Made by a program: the position numbers and the translations under genes
Part shown: positions 1 to 9,045 of the stretch, one piece after another
Position numbering within the stretch: position 1 is the stretch's first letter
How the letters are laid out: every line of letters begins with the position of its first letter
Notes under the pieces: model-generated
Database searches by the model: none
Told to the model about the DNA's origin: nothing
What the model saw: the letters and a program-made list of their open reading frames with translations, nothing else
DNA from: Pseudoalteromonas viridis
Lineage (GTDB): Bacteria > Pseudomonadota > Gammaproteobacteria > Enterobacterales > Alteromonadaceae
NCBI RefSeq assembly: GCF_017742995.1
Contig: NZ_CP072425.1
Location: 3,472,001-3,536,000 of the forward strand
Reading direction: 5' to 3'
Length of the DNA stretch: 64,000 bases

Positions 1-42
1 GGGGTGATGCCCATACGCTCAAATGATGTGTGTCGAAATAAT

Positions 43-68
43 AAAAAAGCGGCCTAAGCCGCTTTTTT
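43..68 (-). terminator. Rho-independent terminator of gyrA
   Basis: An A-run, the stem AAGCGGC/GCCGCTT and a T-run form a near-symmetrical hairpin directly downstream of the gyrA stop. The flanking A and T tracts would let it work in both directions. Confidence 0.85.
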
Positions 69-81
69 GTCTTGAACCAGA

Positions 82-2745
82 TTACTCCGGTGCCTGCTCA
101 TCAGTGTCAGGCGTTTCAACAAGCTCTGCTTCCCCTTCCAGGGTGTCGTCGATTTCGATCTCTTCGATACGTTGTAAACCAACTACCTGCTCGTCGTCAA
201 CCGTTCTGATCAGAATAACGCCCTGAGTATTACGCCCAACTGTCGATACTTCGTTCACGCGAGTACGTACCAGTGTGCCTCGGTTCGAAATCAGCATGAT
301 CTCATCGTTGTCCTGAACCTGAACAGCTCCCACTACACGGCCGTTACGTTCAGTGACCTTGATTGAAACCACCCCTTGCGTTGCACGGCTCTTAGCCGGG
401 TACTCATCAAGCGGCGTTCGCTTACCATAACCATTTTCGGTGACGGTCAGGATCGCACCATCGTTCTTAGGCACAATCAGTGAAACCACTTTGACGTCAT
501 CCGGCATCTTAATGCCGCGTACACCAGTCGCAGTACGACCCATTGGACGCAATGCCAGCATTTCTTCACCCGTTTGGGGGTCAATCTTCACTTCGCCAGT
601 GTCAGAGTCGCGCAGCTTCTCGTTAAAGCGCACAACTTTACCGTGGTCGGTAAACAGCATAATGTCGTTAGTGCCATCTGTGATATCCGCACCGATCAGG
701 CTATCACCATCATTGAGGTTGATGGCAATAATACCGCTTGCACGCTGGCGGCTGTATGCAGTTAATGGCGTCTTCTTCACCACACCATTGGCCGTGGCCA
801 TCAGGACAAATTTATCGTCTTCATATTGCTTAACCGGCAATATCGTGGTGATCCGCTCATCCGCTTCCAGCGGCAGTAGGTTAACAATCGGCTTACCACG
901 CGCGGCACGTGAAGCCAGCGGCAACTGATACACTTTCAACCAGTAAAGACGACCAGAGGTCGAGAAGCACAAAATTGTATCGTGGGTGTTGGCTACCAGC
1001 AGACGCTCAATGAAGTCTTCATCCTTCATCTTAGTAGCAGCTTTACCTTTACCACCGCGGCGCTGCGCTTCGTAATCAGACAGAGGCTGATATTTCACAT
1101 AACCTTCGTGAGACAAGGTCACGACCACATCTTCTTCGTTGATCAGATCTTCCAGGCTAATGTCGTGCGCTGCTGCAGAAATCTCAGTACGACGCTCATC
1201 GCCATAGTTTTCTTTAATTTCAGCCAGCTCGTCACGGATCACTTCCATCAGACGATCAGGTGAAGACAAAATCAATAACAGCTCTGCGATTAAATCCAGT
1301 AGCTCCTGATATTCGCCCAGGATCTTTTCATGCTCAAGACCTGTTAGCTTGTGTAAGCGTAAATCAAGAATCGCCTGAGCCTGTTGCTCTGACAGGTAGT
1401 ACTGGCCATCACGGATCCCCAGGTCAGCATCAAGCCAGTCTGGGCGCGCCACGTTCTCTTCACCAGCACGCTCCAACATAGAGCGTACTGAACCCAGCTC
1501 CCAAGGGCGCGCTGTCAGTGCCGCTTTGGCTTCTGCTGGTGTCGGTGACTTACGGATAAGCTCAATGATAGGGTCGATGTTCGCCAGCGCAATCGCTAAA
1601 CCTTCAAGCGTGTGCGCACGGTCACGTGCTTTACGCAAGTCATAAACGGTACGACGCGTTACCACTTCACGGCGGTGAACGATAAAGGCTTCGAGCATTT
1701 CTTTAAGGTTGAAACACTTAGGCTGATTGTTATCCAGCGCAACCATGTTGATACCAAACACAGTTTGTAGCTGAGTTTGAGCATACAGATTGTTCAGAAC
1801 AACTTCGCCCACTTCACCGCGTTTGATCTCAATAACGATACGCATACCGTCTTTGTCAGATTCGTCACGCAGTGCACTGATCCCTTCCACCTTTTTGTCT
1901 TTAACCAGCTCGGCGATTTTCTCAATCAAACGCGCTTTGTTAACCTGATATGGGATCTCATTGACAATGATGGTTTCTTTACCGGTTTTCTCATCGGTTT
2001 CGATTTCAGCGCGGGCACGAATATAAACTTTACCGCGACCGGTTTTATAGGCCTGCTCGATGCCTTTTTTGCCATTGATGATAGCTGCGGTCGGGAAATC
2101 CGGACCCGGAATATAATCAATCAGCTCATCGATGGTGATATCCGGGTTTTGGATGACAGCCAGACAGCCGTTGATCACTTCAGTAAGGTTGTGAGGCGGA
2201 ATGTTTGTCGCCATACCAACCGCGATACCAGACGAACCGTTCACCAGCAGGTTAGGTACTTTTGTTGGTAACACATCAGGAATTTGTTCTGTGCCATCGT
2301 AGTTTGGCACGTAATCAACGGTTTCTTTTTCCAGGTCTGCCAACAGCTCGTGAGACATTTTTGCCATACGCACTTCGGTATAACGCATTGCCGCCGCCGA
2401 GTCACCATCGACTGAACCGAAGTTACCCTGGCCATCTACCAGCATGTAACGCAGTGAAAACGGTTGTGCCATACGAACAATAGTATCGTAAACCGCACTG
2501 TCACCGTGCGGGTGGTATTTACCGATCACGTCGCCCACAACACGGGCCGACTTTTTATAAGGTTTGTTCCAGTCGTTACGCAACTCGTTCATTGCAAATA
2601 ACACGCGACGGTGTACAGGCTTCAGGCCATCGCGGACATCCGGTAACGCACGTCCAACAATGACGCTCATCGCGTAATCAAGGTAGGAATTTTTCAATTC
2701 GTCTTCGATATTGACCGGGAGGATTTCATTGGCAAGATCAGTCAT
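82..2745 (-). CDS. gyrA: DNA gyrase subunit A
   Basis: This is the catalytic breakage-reunion subunit of DNA gyrase, which pairs with GyrB to introduce negative supercoils. The 887-residue product aligns without gaps to E. coli GyrA through the N-terminal region, including the active-site tyrosine in [10 protein letters not shown] (Tyr122 by that alignment). The quinolone-resistance region reads [10 protein letters not shown], with Ser at position 83 and Asp at 87, so the usual sensitive residues are present. The C-terminal beta-pinwheel carries the GyrA box QRRGGKG needed for DNA wrapping. The tail is acidic, as in other gammaproteobacteria. An AAGGAAAG ribosome site precedes the ATG. The gene is monocistronic here and diverges from ubiG across about 180 bp. 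Confidence 0.98.
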   Translation of the reverse strand: MTDLANEILPVNIEDELKNSYLDYAMSVIVGRALPDVRDGLKPVHRRVLFAMNELRNDWNKPYKKSARVVGDVIGKYHPHGDSAVYDTIVRMAQPFSLRYMLVDGQGNFGSVDGDSAAAMRYTEVRMAKMSHELLADLEKETVDYVPNYDGTEQIPDVLPTKVPNLLVNGSSGIAVGMATNIPPHNLTEVINGCLAVIQNPDITIDELIDYIPGPDFPTAAIINGKKGIEQAYKTGRGKVYIRARAEIETDEKTGKETIIVNEIPYQVNKARLIEKIAELVKDKKVEGISALRDESDKDGMRIVIEIKRGEVGEVVLNNLYAQTQLQTVFGINMVALDNNQPKCFNLKEMLEAFIVHRREVVTRRTVYDLRKARDRAHTLEGLAIALANIDPIIELIRKSPTPAEAKAALTARPWELGSVRSMLERAGEENVARPDWLDADLGIRDGQYYLSEQQAQAILDLRLHKLTGLEHEKILGEYQELLDLIAELLLILSSPDRLMEVIRDELAEIKENYGDERRTEISAAAHDISLEDLINEEDVVVTLSHEGYVKYQPLSDYEAQRRGGKGKAATKMKDEDFIERLLVANTHDTILCFSTSGRLYWLKVYQLPLASRAARGKPIVNLLPLEADERITTILPVKQYEDDKFVLMATANGVVKKTPLTAYSRQRASGIIAINLNDGDSLIGADITDGTNDIMLFTDHGKVVRFNEKLRDSDTGEVKIDPQTGEEMLALRPMGRTATGVRGIKMPDDVKVVSLIVPKNDGAILTVTENGYGKRTPLDEYPAKSRATQGVVSIKVTERNGRVVGAVQVQDNDEIMLISNRGTLVRTRVNEVSTVGRNTQGVILIRTVDDEQVVGLQRIEEIEIDDTLEGEAELVETPDTDEQAPE

Positions 2746-2927
2746 TTAATACCACTTTCCTTCAGAGTCTTTCCCTTTTGTGTCACACTATGGACATCAA
2801 AAGGCTCAATTATTATTAGTTCGACTGGGGATACTATCATAGTTTCTGGGTTAATGCAGTGGCTAAATGACTCGGAAATTTCATCCAATACCGATAGAAT
2901 GCCCTCAGTTCAACGAGGAAGTTTTTT

Positions 2928-3638
2928 ATGACCGAACATCAAAATGTAGATTTAAGTGAAATTGCCAAGTTTGAAGAGATAGCTGAGCGCTGGTGGGACC
3001 GCGACGGTGAATTTAAACCTTTGCATGACATCAACCCGCTACGCTTAGACTTTATCAATGACCGTTGTGGTGGCTTGTTTGAGAAAAAAGTACTGGATGT
3101 AGGCTGTGGCGGCGGCATTCTGACAGAAAGCATGGCCAAAATGGGCGCCAAAGCACACGGTATCGACCTTGGCCAGGAGCCGCTCAATGTAGCCAAATTG
3201 CACGCACTTGAAGCCGGAGTCTCAATTGACTATCGCAAAGTATCAGCCGAAGAGTTTGCAGCGCACCATAGTGAACAGTTTGATGTCGTCACCTGCATGG
3301 AAATGCTTGAGCATGTGCCCGACCCGGCCTCTATTGTGGCCGCAGTGGCAAAAGCAGCCAAACCCGGCGCTGATGTGTTTTTCTCCACACTGAATAAGAC
3401 CCACAAAGCCTTTTTGCTGGCCGTTGTTGCCGCTGAGCGTGTACTGAAGATGGTGCCGCCGGGTACCCATGACCACAATAAATTCATTCGCCCTTCTACT
3501 TTAATTGGCTGGGCAGAAGCCGAAGGTCTGAAGATTCGCCGCGCTGCCGGGATTAACTACAACCCCTTTGGCAAAACCTTTACGCTGAGCGATGACGTCA
3601 GTGTGAATTACCTCCTCCACTTCGAGAAACTCGCATGA
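2928..3638 (+). CDS. ubiG: Ubiquinone biosynthesis O-methyltransferase UbiG
   Basis: UbiG is a SAM-dependent methyltransferase that carries out both O-methylation steps of ubiquinone synthesis at the inner membrane surface. The 236-residue product has the class I SAM-binding motif [13 protein letters not shown] near residue 60, and a downstream motif [14 protein letters not shown] typical of UbiG. Length matches the family (about 240). A GAGGA ribosome site precedes the ATG. Its stop overlaps the start of the next gene in an ATGA junction, so the two are translationally coupled. The gyrA-ubiG divergent arrangement is conserved in many gammaproteobacteria. Confidence 0.96.
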   Translation: MTEHQNVDLSEIAKFEEIAERWWDRDGEFKPLHDINPLRLDFINDRCGGLFEKKVLDVGCGGGILTESMAKMGAKAHGIDLGQEPLNVAKLHALEAGVSIDYRKVSAEEFAAHHSEQFDVVTCMEMLEHVPDPASIVAAVAKAAKPGADVFFSTLNKTHKAFLLAVVAAERVLKMVPPGTHDHNKFIRPSTLIGWAEAEGLKIRRAAGINYNPFGKTFTLSDDVSVNYLLHFEKLA

Positions 3639-4282
3639 CACAGGCTGTAATTTTTGACCTCGACGGTACCTTGCTCGATACCCGTGATGACCTGGGCGCC
3701 GCACTTAACGATGTATTGCAAAGACACGGCATGCCACAAGTAGAGCCTGCTGTTTATAGTCCTGCTATCTCAAATGGTGTGAAAGCGCTATTGGAAGTTG
3801 GCTTTGGCGATAAGCTGAGCGAGTTCGACTTCGAGACGCTTAAACAGGAAGTACTCGACTACTATGCGCAAAATCTGGCGGTGCACTCTCGCTGTTTTTC
3901 AGGCGTTGAATCCCTCTTAGAAACACTTGCACATAAAGGGATAAAAACGGGCATTATGACCAACAAGCCGAGTTTTCTGACTCTGCCTTTGCTGGCACAG
4001 ATAGAGGCACTTAGTGACATTGAGGTCGTTGTCTGCGGCGATACCTTAAGTGTTGCCAAACCACACCCAGAACCTTTGCTACTCGTCGCCGAGAAATTGG
4101 GCGTGGATCCCGAGCAATGTATTTATGTGGGGGACGCTGCACGCGATATTACTGCGGCTAAAGCGGCGGGTATGCGCTCAGCGGCTGCCTTGTGGGGATT
4201 CATTCCATCCCTGGAAGAGGCACAAAGCTGGTCTGCGGATCTGGATCTTACTAACCCAGAATCGCTATTTTCTCATATTTAG
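3635..4282 (+). CDS. HAD phosphatase, MupP/Gph-like
   Basis: This is a haloacid dehalogenase-type phosphatase of 215 residues. Motif I is [10 protein letters not shown] near the N terminus (nucleophile and general acid Asp pair), motif II is the Thr in IMTNKPS, and motifs III and IV are the Lys in VAKPHPEP and the acidic YVGDAARD. A helical cap lies between motifs I and II. Family members hydrolyse phosphoglycolate (Gph) or N-acetylmuramic acid 6-phosphate (MupP). In Pseudomonas the gene next to ubiG is mupP, which belongs to the cell-wall recycling shunt with AmgK and MurU. The 4-bp overlap with ubiG therefore favours MupP, but substrate cannot be settled from sequence alone. Confidence 0.88.
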   Translation: MTQAVIFDLDGTLLDTRDDLGAALNDVLQRHGMPQVEPAVYSPAISNGVKALLEVGFGDKLSEFDFETLKQEVLDYYAQNLAVHSRCFSGVESLLETLAHKGIKTGIMTNKPSFLTLPLLAQIEALSDIEVVVCGDTLSVAKPHPEPLLLVAEKLGVDPEQCIYVGDAARDITAAKAAGMRSAAALWGFIPSLEEAQSWSADLDLTNPESLFSHI

Positions 4283-4488
4283 TGCCTTTGATAATAAATC
4301 ACCACTATATGTTGTGTTTTATACTATATTGAGAAAAAACTTGCGCAGAAAAAAAACAGTCGTGCAATTTGCGAAAATTTCTTAAAAAAAGCGAAAAATC
4401 GGCTGACGTGAGTTGATTTTTTTTTGCTTACTGCGATGTTGGATAGCAGAAGGTTAGTATTCACTAACATAAAAATATTATCCCTATG

Positions 4489-4497
4489 TTATCCACA
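4489..4497 (+). promoter_or_regulatory. DnaA box upstream of nrdA
   Basis: The sequence TTATCCACA is an exact match to the high-affinity DnaA box. It lies about 30 bp upstream of the proposed nrdA promoter. In E. coli the nrdAB promoter is also controlled by DnaA boxes, which links dNTP supply to replication initiation; the same role is inferred here. Confidence 0.6.
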
Positions 4498-4517
4498 ATC
4501 CACAGAAAGTTGTTCTA

Positions 4518-4581
4518 TTGCAAAATGGTGATAACCCCACTATCTTGTGATCCTCTTTCTAGCGGACACCATATATAGTGG
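4518..4581 (+). promoter_or_regulatory. nrdA promoter with paired NrdR boxes
   Basis: A sigma70-like promoter reads TTGCAA, 17 bp, TATCTT (4518-4546). Two 16-bp sites resembling the NrdR consensus acaCwAtATaTwGtgt lie at 4535-4550 (ends CACTATCTTGTGA) and 4566-4581 (ACACCATATATAGTGG). Their starts are 31 bp apart, about three helical turns, which is the spacing typical of NrdR operators. The first box covers the -10 element and the second lies just past the likely transcript start, so bound NrdR-dATP would block transcription. A further NrdR-like sequence, CCACTATATGTTGTGT, occurs farther upstream at 4302-4317. The boxes also show that any nrdA start codon upstream of 4582 is unlikely. Confidence 0.75.
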
Positions 4582-4648
4582 TGAAATGCTAAGCAATTAT
4601 GAATATGCGATGACAATTACCGCATTCCGGGGGAATACAGGCGTAGCT

Positions 4649-6934
4649 ATGAACCAACAATTATCTGTCAGTAAACGTAACGGCCGTAAAGAGCCGCTTG
4701 ATTTAGATAAAATTCATCGAGTGATAAACTGGGCTGCCGAAGGCCTGAATAATGTGTCGGTTTCTCAGGTAGAGCTTAAGTCTCACATTCAGTTTTATGA
4801 TGGTATTCGCACCGAAGACATTCATGAGACTATCATCAAAGCAGCTGCCGATCTGATCTCAAAAGATACACCAGACTACCAATATCTTGCGGCACGTCTT
4901 GCTGTATTCCATTTGCGTAAGAAGGCCTATGGTCAGTTTGAGCCGCCTCATCTTTACGACCACGTGACTAAATTGGTTGAAGACAAGCGCTACGATGCCG
5001 GTCTGTTGACCGATTATACCCGCGAAGAATATGAGCAACTAAACGACTTCCTGGATCATGATCGTGATATGTCGTTCAGCTACGCTGCGGTAAAACAGCT
5101 GGAAGGTAAATACCTGGTTCAGAACCGCGTTACTGGCGAAATCTACGAAAGTGCACAGTTTTTGTATATTCTGGTTGCAGCCAGCCTGTTCTCTGATTAT
5201 CCAAAAGAAACGCGCCTTGATTACATCAAGCGTTTTTACGATGCGGTGTCTCAGTTCAAGATTTCGTTACCGACGCCTATTATGTCGGGCGTGCGTACAC
5301 CAACACGCCAGTTCAGCTCATGTGTATTAATTGAAACGGCAGATAGCCTGGATTCAATTAACGCTACCTCATCTGCCATCGTAAAATACGTCAGTCAGCG
5401 TGCCGGGATCGGTGTTAATGCAGGCCGAATTCGTGCGCTGGGCAGCCCTATTCGCAATGGCGAAGCATTCCACACAGGTTGTATTCCTTTTTATAAACAC
5501 TTCCAGACAGCTGTAAAGAGCTGCTCTCAGGGTGGCGTACGTGGCGGAGCAGCAACGCTATTTTACCCGCTTTGGCACCTGGAAGTTGAAAACCTGCTGG
5601 TGCTGAAAAATAACCGTGGCGTTGAAGAGAACCGGGTAAGACACCTTGACTACGGCGTACAGTTCAACAAAACCATGTACACGCGTCTGATCAAAGATGA
5701 TTACATCACCCTATTCAGTCCGTCAGATGTACCGGGCCTGTATGATGCCTTCTTTGAAGATCAGGACAAATTTGAGCGCCTTTACGTACAGTACGAGCAG
5801 GACGAGTCAATCCGTAAGAAACGCATTAAAGCACTTGAGCTGTTCTCTATGTTTGCGCAGGAGCGTGCCAGCACAGGCCGTATCTATCTGCAAAACGTAG
5901 ACCATTGCAACACGCACAGCCCGTTTGATGCCAAAGTTGCGCCTATCCGCCAGTCTAACCTGTGTCTGGAAATTGCGTTGCCGACTAAGCCACTGAGTCA
6001 TGTTAATGACGAAGAAGGTGAAATTGCACTGTGTACCCTGTCTGCATTTAACCTGGGTGCCATCAGCAGCCTGGATGAACTCGAAGAGTTAGCTGAGCTG
6101 GCCGTTCGTGCCCTCGATAACTTGCTCGACTTCCAGGACTACCCTGTCCCTGCGGCAAAAAATGCCACTATGGGCCGCCGTACACTGGGTATTGGTGTCA
6201 TTAACTTTGCCTACTACCTGGCTAAGAATGGCGTGAAATATTCAGATGGCAGTGCCAACGGCCTGACGCACAGAACGTTTGAGGCCATTCAGTATTATCT
6301 GATGAAAGCGTCTAACAAGCTGGCTCAGGAACGTGGTGCATGTCCTAAATTTAATGAAACGACTTACGCTAAAGGCATTATGCCAATCGATACCTACAAA
6401 AAAGATGTTGACACTATTTGTAGTGAGCCACTGCACCTGGACTGGGATGCACTGCGTCAGGACATCATGCAATACGGTATGCGTAACTCAACCTTGTCTG
6501 CACTGATGCCGTCTGAGACCTCTTCTCAGATCTCAAACGCAACCAATGGTATTGAGCCACCGCGTGGTCACATTAGCGTTAAGGCCAGTAAAGATGGTAT
6601 CCTTAAACAAGTCGTGCCTGAGTACGAGCGATTGAAGAATAACTATGAGCTATTATGGGATATCCCGTCAAACGATGGTTATTTAGGTCTGGTAGGTATT
6701 ATGCAAAAATTTGTTGACCAAACAATTTCTGCCAACACCAACTATGATCCGACTAAGTTTGAAGGCGGTAAAGTACCAATGAAGCTGTTGCTCAAAGATC
6801 TGCTTACTGCATATAAACTGGGCGTAAAAACCCTGTATTACCACAACACCCGTGACGGTGCATCGGACGCTCAGGACGAAATGAAGCCTGAGGCTGAAGA
6901 CGATGATTGTGCAGGCGGCGCTTGTAAAATCTAA
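4649..6934 (+). CDS. nrdA: Class Ia ribonucleotide reductase, alpha subunit
   Basis: NrdA is the catalytic subunit of the aerobic ribonucleoside-diphosphate reductase that makes dNDPs. It has the N-terminal ATP-cone (VSKRNGR through the following DKIHRVI), the FSSCVLIE cysteine, the radical-site region NLCLEIALPT, and the C-terminal redox pair in CAGGACKI. An in-frame ATG at 4547 would give 795 residues, but the homology begins at MNQQLSVSKRNGRK; starting there yields 761 residues, the same as E. coli NrdA. The upstream ATG also falls inside the NrdR operator. A GGGGGA sequence lies about 13 bp upstream of the chosen start. The ATG at 4610 is a less likely alternative. Confidence 0.96.
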   Translation: MNQQLSVSKRNGRKEPLDLDKIHRVINWAAEGLNNVSVSQVELKSHIQFYDGIRTEDIHETIIKAAADLISKDTPDYQYLAARLAVFHLRKKAYGQFEPPHLYDHVTKLVEDKRYDAGLLTDYTREEYEQLNDFLDHDRDMSFSYAAVKQLEGKYLVQNRVTGEIYESAQFLYILVAASLFSDYPKETRLDYIKRFYDAVSQFKISLPTPIMSGVRTPTRQFSSCVLIETADSLDSINATSSAIVKYVSQRAGIGVNAGRIRALGSPIRNGEAFHTGCIPFYKHFQTAVKSCSQGGVRGGAATLFYPLWHLEVENLLVLKNNRGVEENRVRHLDYGVQFNKTMYTRLIKDDYITLFSPSDVPGLYDAFFEDQDKFERLYVQYEQDESIRKKRIKALELFSMFAQERASTGRIYLQNVDHCNTHSPFDAKVAPIRQSNLCLEIALPTKPLSHVNDEEGEIALCTLSAFNLGAISSLDELEELAELAVRALDNLLDFQDYPVPAAKNATMGRRTLGIGVINFAYYLAKNGVKYSDGSANGLTHRTFEAIQYYLMKASNKLAQERGACPKFNETTYAKGIMPIDTYKKDVDTICSEPLHLDWDALRQDIMQYGMRNSTLSALMPSETSSQISNATNGIEPPRGHISVKASKDGILKQVVPEYERLKNNYELLWDIPSNDGYLGLVGIMQKFVDQTISANTNYDPTKFEGGKVPMKLLLKDLLTAYKLGVKTLYYHNTRDGASDAQDEMKPEAEDDDCAGGACKI

Positions 6935-6942
6935 TCTTGGTT

Positions 6943-6968
6943 AGCGGGTATTTTACCCGCTCTTTTTT
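6943..6968 (+). terminator. Hairpin with T-run between nrdA and nrdB
   Basis: A perfect 8-bp stem AGCGGGTA/TACCCGCT with a three-base loop is followed by C and six Ts. It has the full form of an intrinsic terminator, yet sits in the 51-bp gap between two genes of one operon, so it probably acts as a partial attenuator or an RNA-stabilising end. Confidence 0.75.
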
Positions 6969-6985
6969 GGTGTCGAGAATTATCT

Positions 6986-8116
6986 ATGTCGTATTCTACG
7001 TTTAACAGAACCCACAATGATCAATTACAGGAACCGATGTTTTTCGGTCAGTCTGTTAATGTGTCCCGTTATGATCAGCAAAAATACCCTATTTTTGAAA
7101 AACTGATCGAAAAACAACTGTCTTTTTTCTGGCGTCCCGAAGAAGTCGATGTCAGCAAGGACAGATTGGATTTCCAGGCACTACCAGAGCACGAAAAGCA
7201 CATCTTCCTGAGTAACCTGAAGTACCAAACTCTGTTAGACAGTGTCCAGGGCCGTTCTCCAAACGTGGCTTTGTTGCCAATCGTATCGATCCCTGAGCTG
7301 GAAACCTGGATTGAAACCTGGGCATTCAGTGAAACCATTCACAGTCGCTCATACACGCACATTATTCGTAATGTGACTAAATCGCCTGAGCTGATCTTTG
7401 ATGATATCGTCGAGAACGATAAGATCAGTGAGCGTGCAGAGGCCGTGACTAAGCACTATGACGAGTTAATCGAGAAGGTTTCTCTGTACAATCTGTACGG
7501 TGAAGGTAAGCACGAAATCAACGGCGAGACAGTGCACATTAACCTGTTTGAGCTGAAAAAAATGCTTTATCTGTGCATTATGTCGGTAAACATTCTGGAA
7601 GCCATTCGCTTTTATGTCAGCTTTGCCTGTTCATTTGCGTTCGCTGAGCGTGAGCTGATGGAAGGTAATGCTAAAATCATCAAGCTGATCGCCCGCGATG
7701 AAGCACTGCACTTGTCTGGTACTCAACACATCCTGAATATTATGCAGGACGGCAAAGACGATCCGGAAATGGCCATCGTTGCCGCGCAATGTCAGGAGCA
7801 GGCAATTCAGATGTTTGTGGAAGCCGCAGAGCAGGAAAAGGAATGGGCGGAATACCTGTTCAAAGACGGGTCTATGATTGGCCTTAACAAAGACATCCTG
7901 TGTCAGTATGTTGAGTACATTACCAATGTCCGTATGACCGCGGTGGGCTTGCCGGCGCAATTTGAAAGTAACAGCAACCCTATCCCCTGGATCAATGCCT
8001 GGCTGGTGTCTGACAATGTTCAGGTTGCCCCACAAGAAGCCGAGATTAGTTCATATCTGGTTGGTCAGATTGACTCAGAAGTCGATGCCTCTGACTTTGG
8101 TGATTTTGACCTGTAA
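6986..8116 (+). CDS. nrdB: Class Ia ribonucleotide reductase, beta subunit
   Basis: NrdB carries the di-iron centre and tyrosyl radical that start nucleotide reduction by NrdA. The 376-residue product equals E. coli NrdB in length. The radical tyrosine lies in [10 protein letters not shown]. Iron ligands can be seen in the [30 protein letters not shown] and [10 protein letters not shown] segments. The C-terminal tail DFGDFDL is the family-type acidic or aromatic peptide that docks on NrdA. It follows nrdA after a terminator-like hairpin, and its stop overlaps the ATG of yfaE by one base. Confidence 0.97.
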   Translation: MSYSTFNRTHNDQLQEPMFFGQSVNVSRYDQQKYPIFEKLIEKQLSFFWRPEEVDVSKDRLDFQALPEHEKHIFLSNLKYQTLLDSVQGRSPNVALLPIVSIPELETWIETWAFSETIHSRSYTHIIRNVTKSPELIFDDIVENDKISERAEAVTKHYDELIEKVSLYNLYGEGKHEINGETVHINLFELKKMLYLCIMSVNILEAIRFYVSFACSFAFAERELMEGNAKIIKLIARDEALHLSGTQHILNIMQDGKDDPEMAIVAAQCQEQAIQMFVEAAEQEKEWAEYLFKDGSMIGLNKDILCQYVEYITNVRMTAVGLPAQFESNSNPIPWINAWLVSDNVQVAPQEAEISSYLVGQIDSEVDASDFGDFDL

Positions 8117-8388
8117 TGACAGACAGGCCAGTCAAAAAAATCTTTCTTGACCCTGAAAAGGAGCCGCTGTTACATGCGGCTCACTCCCCTTCACTCCTTG
8201 CTACACTAGAAGCGAATCAAGTTGAGGTTGCCTATCAATGCCGGGAAGGGTTTTGTGGTGCCTGTCGTGCCAAGCTATGCCGGGGAAAGATAGCCTATAA
8301 CCAGGAACCACTCGCGTTTGTGCGTGACGGAGAAATTTTGCTCTGTTGCAGCAAACCCGTGACCGATGTGATCATTAAACTAGTGTAG
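8116..8388 (+). CDS. yfaE: 2Fe-2S ferredoxin YfaE, NrdB cofactor maintenance
   Basis: This 90-residue plant-type ferredoxin has the cluster motif CREGFCGACRAKLC and the fourth cysteine in LLCCSKP. In E. coli YfaE reduces the di-iron centre of NrdB so that the tyrosyl radical can be regenerated. Placement as the third gene of nrdAB, with start and stop sharing one base (TAATG), fits that role. Its 3' end overlaps the convergent yaeQ gene by 9 bp, which leaves no room for a separate terminator. Confidence 0.93.
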   Translation: MTDRPVKKIFLDPEKEPLLHAAHSPSLLATLEANQVEVAYQCREGFCGACRAKLCRGKIAYNQEPLAFVRDGEILLCCSKPVTDVIIKLV

Positions 8389-8904
8389 TTTAATGATCTC
8401 ACTTTGATAGTAATCCGCTTTATCGCTGACGCTTATCACGCCATTATCAATCATCACATCCCAGTGCAGACTTCGTGAAAGTGCCCCAGCTAGCTGACTC
8501 ACAAAGTCCGCCGATAAAGAAAAAATACGGATATCCTGCATCGCTATCAGATGAGGGGAAAGGTCTTTGTACCAGGCGTCTGCGTCAGCCACCAGACAAA
8601 CCACTTTATTGGCATGCTTACGGTACTTTTGCAGTTCACTCAGGCTGGGCTCACCAACATACAGCGCAACGTCGATTTGCCCGTGCGCATTTTCAAGCCA
8701 GACATCGGGCTGGTTTTTCTCTCTCACGCCCAACCAGTGCACGTTATCCAGGTACGATAAGCCACAGAAACCGATTAGCTTCAACACAAAGTGCTCCAGC
8801 GTTTCGGCTTTTTGCAACGCTGCGGTGAACACTTCCTGATGATGCGCATGATGAAACAAGTCTGCAATGTTCATCCGCACTTTAAAAACAAAGAGATCAG
8901 TCAT
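8380..8904 (-). CDS. yaeQ: YaeQ family protein
   Basis: The 174-residue product resembles E. coli YaeQ along its length: the N-terminal VRMNIADL segment, the LLKLIGFCGL-like helix, the acidic PDVWLENAHGQIDVAL stretch and the C-terminal DGVI/NGVISVSD element. YaeQ proteins have a PD-(D/E)XK nuclease-like fold; the E/D plus Q-I-D cluster here may be the remains of that site. A proposed link to RfaH-type transcription antitermination in E. coli is not firmly established. The gene converges on yfaE and diverges from the TonB receptor gene. Confidence 0.85.
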   Translation of the reverse strand: MTDLFVFKVRMNIADLFHHAHHQEVFTAALQKAETLEHFVLKLIGFCGLSYLDNVHWLGVREKNQPDVWLENAHGQIDVALYVGEPSLSELQKYRKHANKVVCLVADADAWYKDLSPHLIAMQDIRIFSLSADFVSQLAGALSRSLHWDVMIDNGVISVSDKADYYQSEIIKLH

Positions 8905-8967
8905 GATTTATCCGCCCTAACCTAGCACTTTAACTATATGAAGCCGTCAAAATAATGCAAACTTGCA

Positions 8968-9018
8968 GATATAGTATAACATCATTGATACCGTAATAGT
9001 GCGGTGTTATATTATTGC
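8968..9018 (+). promoter_or_regulatory. Pair of Zur-like operator sites
   Basis: The gammaproteobacterial Zur core is GTTATANTATAAC. The sequence GATATAGTATAAC (8968-8980) matches 11 of 12 defined positions and is followed by AT as in the full site. A second, weaker site GTTATATTATTGC lies at 9006-9018, with centres 38 bp apart. Both lie just ahead of a His-rich TonB receptor gene, so zinc repression is the natural reading. The call is by eye only. Confidence 0.5.
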
Positions 9019-9045
9019 AAGTATAAACAATCCAGAATGAGTGTT

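Noticed and set aside
1777..2271. Plus-strand open frame of 164 codons within gyrA
   Set aside because: It is antisense to the conserved GyrA core, with no ribosome site and no recognisable motif.
4547..4648. N-terminal extension of NrdA from the ATG at 4547
   Set aside because: It overlaps both NrdR boxes and the likely transcript start and has no match to NrdA proteins.
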